This document shows, piece by piece, positions 31,115 to 33,450 of a stretch of DNA of 33,450 nt. The DNA comes from JBDHRG01 sp039807445 (GTDB taxonomy: Bacteria > Pseudomonadota > Gammaproteobacteria > Competibacterales > Competibacteraceae), in assembly GCA_039807445.1 (NCBI GenBank), contig JBDHRG010000017.1:1-33450 (forward strand). Direction: 5' to 3'. The position numbers and the translations under genes were made by a program. How positions within the stretch are numbered: the first letter of the stretch is position 1; each line of letters opens with the position of its first letter. The notes beneath the pieces are model-generated. The model was given only the letters and a program-made list of their open reading frames with translations. It had not been told where the DNA came from and did not search any database.

Positions 31115-31904
31115 CACCCCCGACATCCTGAAGAGGATCCTCGCGCGCAAGGCCGAGGAGGTCGCCGAGCGCTCGGCTGCCGTCGACTGGGCGGAGCTGC
31201 GCGCGCGCGCGGCCGATCAGCCGCCGGCGCGCGGCTTCAACGCCGCGCTGCGGGCGAAGATCGCCGCCGGGCAGGCGGCGGTGATCGCCGAGATCAAGAA
31301 GGCTTCGCCGAGCAAGGGCGTGATGCGCGACCCGTTCGTGCCGGCCGAGATCGCGGCGAGCTATGCGCGTGCCGGCGCCGCCTGCCTGTCGGTGCTGACC
31401 GACCGCGACTTCTTCCAGGGGCACGAGGACTACCTGGTGCAGGCGCGCGCCGCCTGCGCGCTTCCGGCGATCCGCAAGGACTTCCTGGTCGACCCCTATC
31501 AGGTGGTCGAGGCGCGCGCGATCGGAGCCGACTGCATCCTGTTGATCGCCGCGGCGCTGATGGATTCGCGCCTGGCCGAGCTCTACGGGCAGGCGGCCGA
31601 ACTCGGCCTGGATGTGCTGGTCGAGGTGCACGACGCCGAAGAGCTCGAGCGCGCGCTGGCGCTCGGGGTCGACCTGGTCGGCATCAACAACCGCGATCTC
31701 AGGACCTTCGAGGTGTCGCTCGGCACCACGCTCGGACTGCTGCCGAAGATCCCGGCCGGCGTCACCGTGGTCACCGAGAGCGGCATCCTCGTGCCGGCAG
31801 ACGTGGCGCTGATGCGCGCCAACGCCGTGCACGCCTTTCTGGTCGGCGAAGCCTTCATGCGCGCCCCCGACCCCGGCGCCCGCCTGGCCGAGCTGTTCGG
31901 CTGA
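31107..31904 (+). CDS. trpC: Indole-3-glycerol-phosphate synthase
   Basis: The 265-residue single-domain TIM barrel has DILKRILARKAEEVAER, AVIAEIKKASPSKG, SVLTDRDFFQGHEDYL, LPAIRKDFLVDPYQV, VDLVGINNRDLRTFEV and VTESGIL. It closes the ring from CdRP to form indole-3-glycerol phosphate. No TrpF domain is fused. It overlaps trpD by eight bases and ends the trpGDC unit. Confidence 0.96.
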   Translation: MRDTPDILKRILARKAEEVAERSAAVDWAELRARAADQPPARGFNAALRAKIAAGQAAVIAEIKKASPSKGVMRDPFVPAEIAASYARAGAACLSVLTDRDFFQGHEDYLVQARAACALPAIRKDFLVDPYQVVEARAIGADCILLIAAALMDSRLAELYGQAAELGLDVLVEVHDAEELERALALGVDLVGINNRDLRTFEVSLGTTLGLLPKIPAGVTVVTESGILVPADVALMRANAVHAFLVGEAFMRAPDPGARLAELFG

Positions 31905-31908
31905 ACAC

Positions 31909-31946
31909 CGAGAGGCGCGAGTAAAAGCCCGTGCCTCGGAACTCGG
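31909..31946. repeat. Intergenic repeat with GCGAGTAAAAGC core (second copy)
   Basis: GAGGCGCGAG-TAAAAGC-CCGTGCCTC forms an inverted pair around the same core seen after the aldehyde dehydrogenase at about 7644-7656. It lies in the 55-bp gap between trpC and the OsmC-like gene. A GGAAGG site for the next gene follows. Confidence 0.55.
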
Positions 31947-31959
31947 AAGGAGTGAAGCG

Positions 31960-32376
31960 ATGAACGTGACGGTGAAGTGGCTCGACAACATGAGCTTCGT
32001 CGGCGAGACCGGCAGCGGGCATGCGGTGGTGATGGACGCCTCGCCCGATATCGGCGGTCGCGACCTCGGTCCGCGGCCGATGGAGATGCTGCTGCTCGGG
32101 CTCGGCGGGTGCAGCGCGATCGACGTCGTGCACATCCTGAACAAGGCGCGCCAGCCGGTCGGCGACTGCCGCTGCCAGATCGAGGCCGAGCGCGCCGAAA
32201 CCGACCCCAAGGTCTTCACCAAGATCCGCATGCACTTCGTCGTCAGCGGCAAGGGGCTGGTCGAGCACCACGTCAAGCGCGCGATCGAGCTGTCGGCCGA
32301 GAAGTACTGCTCGGCCTCGATCATGCTCGGCAAGGTCGTCGAGATCAGCCACAGCTACGAGCTCGCCGACGCCTGA
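31960..32376 (+). CDS. OsmC-family protein
   Basis: The 138-residue protein has the OsmC layout: WLDNMSFVGETGSGHAVVMDASPDIGG, then PMEMLLLGLGGCSAIDVVHIL with the first conserved Cys, then SAEKYCSASIMLGKVVEISHSYEL with the second. OsmC-like proteins often reduce organic peroxides through these two cysteines. This short YhfA-like branch may have another role. In Pseudomonas an OsmC gene also sits between the trpGDC-crp group and speD, and the same order is kept here without crp. GGAAGG lies upstream of the ATG. Confidence 0.88.
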   Translation: MNVTVKWLDNMSFVGETGSGHAVVMDASPDIGGRDLGPRPMEMLLLGLGGCSAIDVVHILNKARQPVGDCRCQIEAERAETDPKVFTKIRMHFVVSGKGLVEHHVKRAIELSAEKYCSASIMLGKVVEISHSYELADA

Positions 32377-32520
32377 GGCCGCCCCGCTACGGGGGACGGG
32401 GCGAAACCGCGAAAAATCCTCGCTGCGACGATGACGTGTCACCGCGTTCCGCTATACTCGCGCCCCTTCGCAAGGCACGGCGCCGGAGCCGGGTCGGGTC
32501 ACGATGGAGGACTTCCCGAG

Positions 32521-33342
32521 TTGAAGCCGAAGCCCCTTCCCCGTCTGAAGCTGATGGGGTTCAACAACCTCACCAAGACGCTGACCTTCAACATCTACGA
32601 CATCTGCTACGCGGCCACGGCCGAGGAACAGGCGGCGTACATCGCCTACATCGACGAGATGTACAGCGCCGAGCGTCTGACCGAGATCCTGAGCAACGTC
32701 GCCAACATCATCGGCGCCAACATCCTCAACATCGCGCACCAGAACTACGATCCGCAGGGCGCGTCGGTGACGATCCTGATCTCGGAGGAACCGATCGCCG
32801 CCGAGCAGATCTCGAACTCGATGAGCCCGGGGCCGCTGCCCGATGCCGTGGTCTGCCACCTCGACAAGAGCCACGTCACGGTGCACACGTACCCGGAGAG
32901 CCATCCGGAGAACGGCATCAGCACCTTCCGCGCCGACATCGACGTGTCGACCTGCGGCCGCATCTCGCCGCTGAAGGCGCTGAACTACCTGATCCACAGC
33001 TTCGATTCGGACATCGTCACGCTCGACTACCGCGTGCGCGGCTTCACGCGCGACGTCGAGGGCAAGAAGCTGTTCATCGACCACAAGATCAACTCGATCC
33101 AGAACTTCCTGGCGCAGGAAACCAAGGATCGCTACCAGATGATCGACGTCAACGTGTACCAGGAAAACATCTTCCACACCAAGATGCTGATCGACGACTT
33201 CGACCTGAACAACTACCTGTTCAACCGCGACAAGCAGGACATCGCGCCGCGCGAGCAGCAGCGCATCGAGAGCCTGCTGCGGCGCGAGATGGCCGAGATC
33301 TTCTACGGCAAGAACCTGCGCCGCGGGCTGAAGTTCACCTGA
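32521..33342 (+). CDS. speD: S-adenosylmethionine decarboxylase proenzyme, E. coli type
   Basis: The start is TTG at 32521, because GGAGG lies ten bases upstream and the resulting N-terminus (KPKPLPRLKLMGFNNLTKTL) matches the family, giving 273 residues. The self-cleavage site is HLDKSHVTVHTYPESHP, between Lys116 and Ser117; Ser117 becomes the pyruvoyl group. Other family blocks are NIIGANILNIAHQNYDPQGASVTIL, STCGRISPLKALNYLIHSF and VNVYQENIFHTKML. It makes decarboxylated SAM for spermidine synthesis. No speE is adjacent in the window. A putative promoter lies in the 144 bp upstream, but I could not fix it. Confidence 0.95.
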   Translation: MKPKPLPRLKLMGFNNLTKTLTFNIYDICYAATAEEQAAYIAYIDEMYSAERLTEILSNVANIIGANILNIAHQNYDPQGASVTILISEEPIAAEQISNSMSPGPLPDAVVCHLDKSHVTVHTYPESHPENGISTFRADIDVSTCGRISPLKALNYLIHSFDSDIVTLDYRVRGFTRDVEGKKLFIDHKINSIQNFLAQETKDRYQMIDVNVYQENIFHTKMLIDDFDLNNYLFNRDKQDIAPREQQRIESLLRREMAEIFYGKNLRRGLKFT

Positions 33343-33358
33343 GGGTGGGGAGCGGGTA

Positions 33359-33450
33359 ATCGAGGAGCGAGGGATGGGTGATGAGGAATGGGTGATGAGG
33401 AATGGGTGATGAGCACCGAGCCCCTCCGCTTCCCCATTCCTCATTCCTCA
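33359..33450. repeat. Intergenic array: tandem 14-bp ATGGGTGATGAGGA units plus inverted copy
   Basis: About three consecutive 14-bp units ATGGGTGATGAGGA are followed, after a CACCGAGCCCCTCCGC spacer, by an inverted CCCATTCCTCATTCCTCA. The array runs off the window end. It belongs with the palindromes at 264-296 and 25577-25636. Confidence 0.8.

Overview
The window is high-GC DNA from a proteobacterium, with long open frames on both strands, GGAGG-type ribosome binding sites and short intergenic gaps. The order rpe-gph-trpE-(DUF29)-trpG-trpD-trpC-OsmC-speD, with an E. coli-type pyruvoyl SpeD and a ~1600-residue NAD-glutamate dehydrogenase, resembles Gammaproteobacteria such as Pseudomonas. A betaproteobacterium cannot be excluded from sequence alone. 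No tRNA, rRNA or CRISPR array was seen.

Region 1 (1-7.6 kb) is an aromatic-amine catabolism locus. It has an orphan TAXI-type solute-binding protein, a divergent AraC-family regulator, an aromatic amine dehydrogenase operon in the order large subunit, MauE-like, MauD-like, TTQ-bearing small subunit, a mono-haem cytochrome c and an aldehyde dehydrogenase. Amines would be oxidised to aldehydes in the periplasm, electrons passed to a c-type carrier, and the aldehydes oxidised to acids. No MauG- or MauF-like TTQ maturation gene is present.

Region 2 (7.8-11.4 kb) holds an extradiol (DOPA-type) dioxygenase. It is followed by a subtilase without a signal peptide, a DUF6065-like protein and a convergent lipoprotein that looks like a free-standing I9-type protease prodomain or inhibitor.

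Region 3 (11.4-15.6 kb) is the accessory core. It contains a long perfect stem-loop, an integron-integrase-family recombinase that has lost several catalytic residues, and a 166-bp direct duplication of the 3' end of the glutamate dehydrogenase gene with its terminator. The duplicates flank a two-gene hypothetical unit, which also carries a frameshifted ISAs1-family insertion with 32-bp inverted ends and a 10-bp target duplication.

Region 4 (15.5-25.6 kb) holds NAD-glutamate dehydrogenase, an RpiR/SIS regulator with a 14-bp palindromic operator candidate, purC, a beta-solenoid membrane protein, and a CbiM-like membrane protein paired with a small cytochrome c.

Region 5 (25.8-33.4 kb) is housekeeping: rpe, gph, trpE, a DUF29 gene, trpGDC, an OsmC-like gene and speD. 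Two families of short intergenic repeats are scattered through the window, one built on ATGAGGAATGGG and one on GCGAGTAAAAGC.
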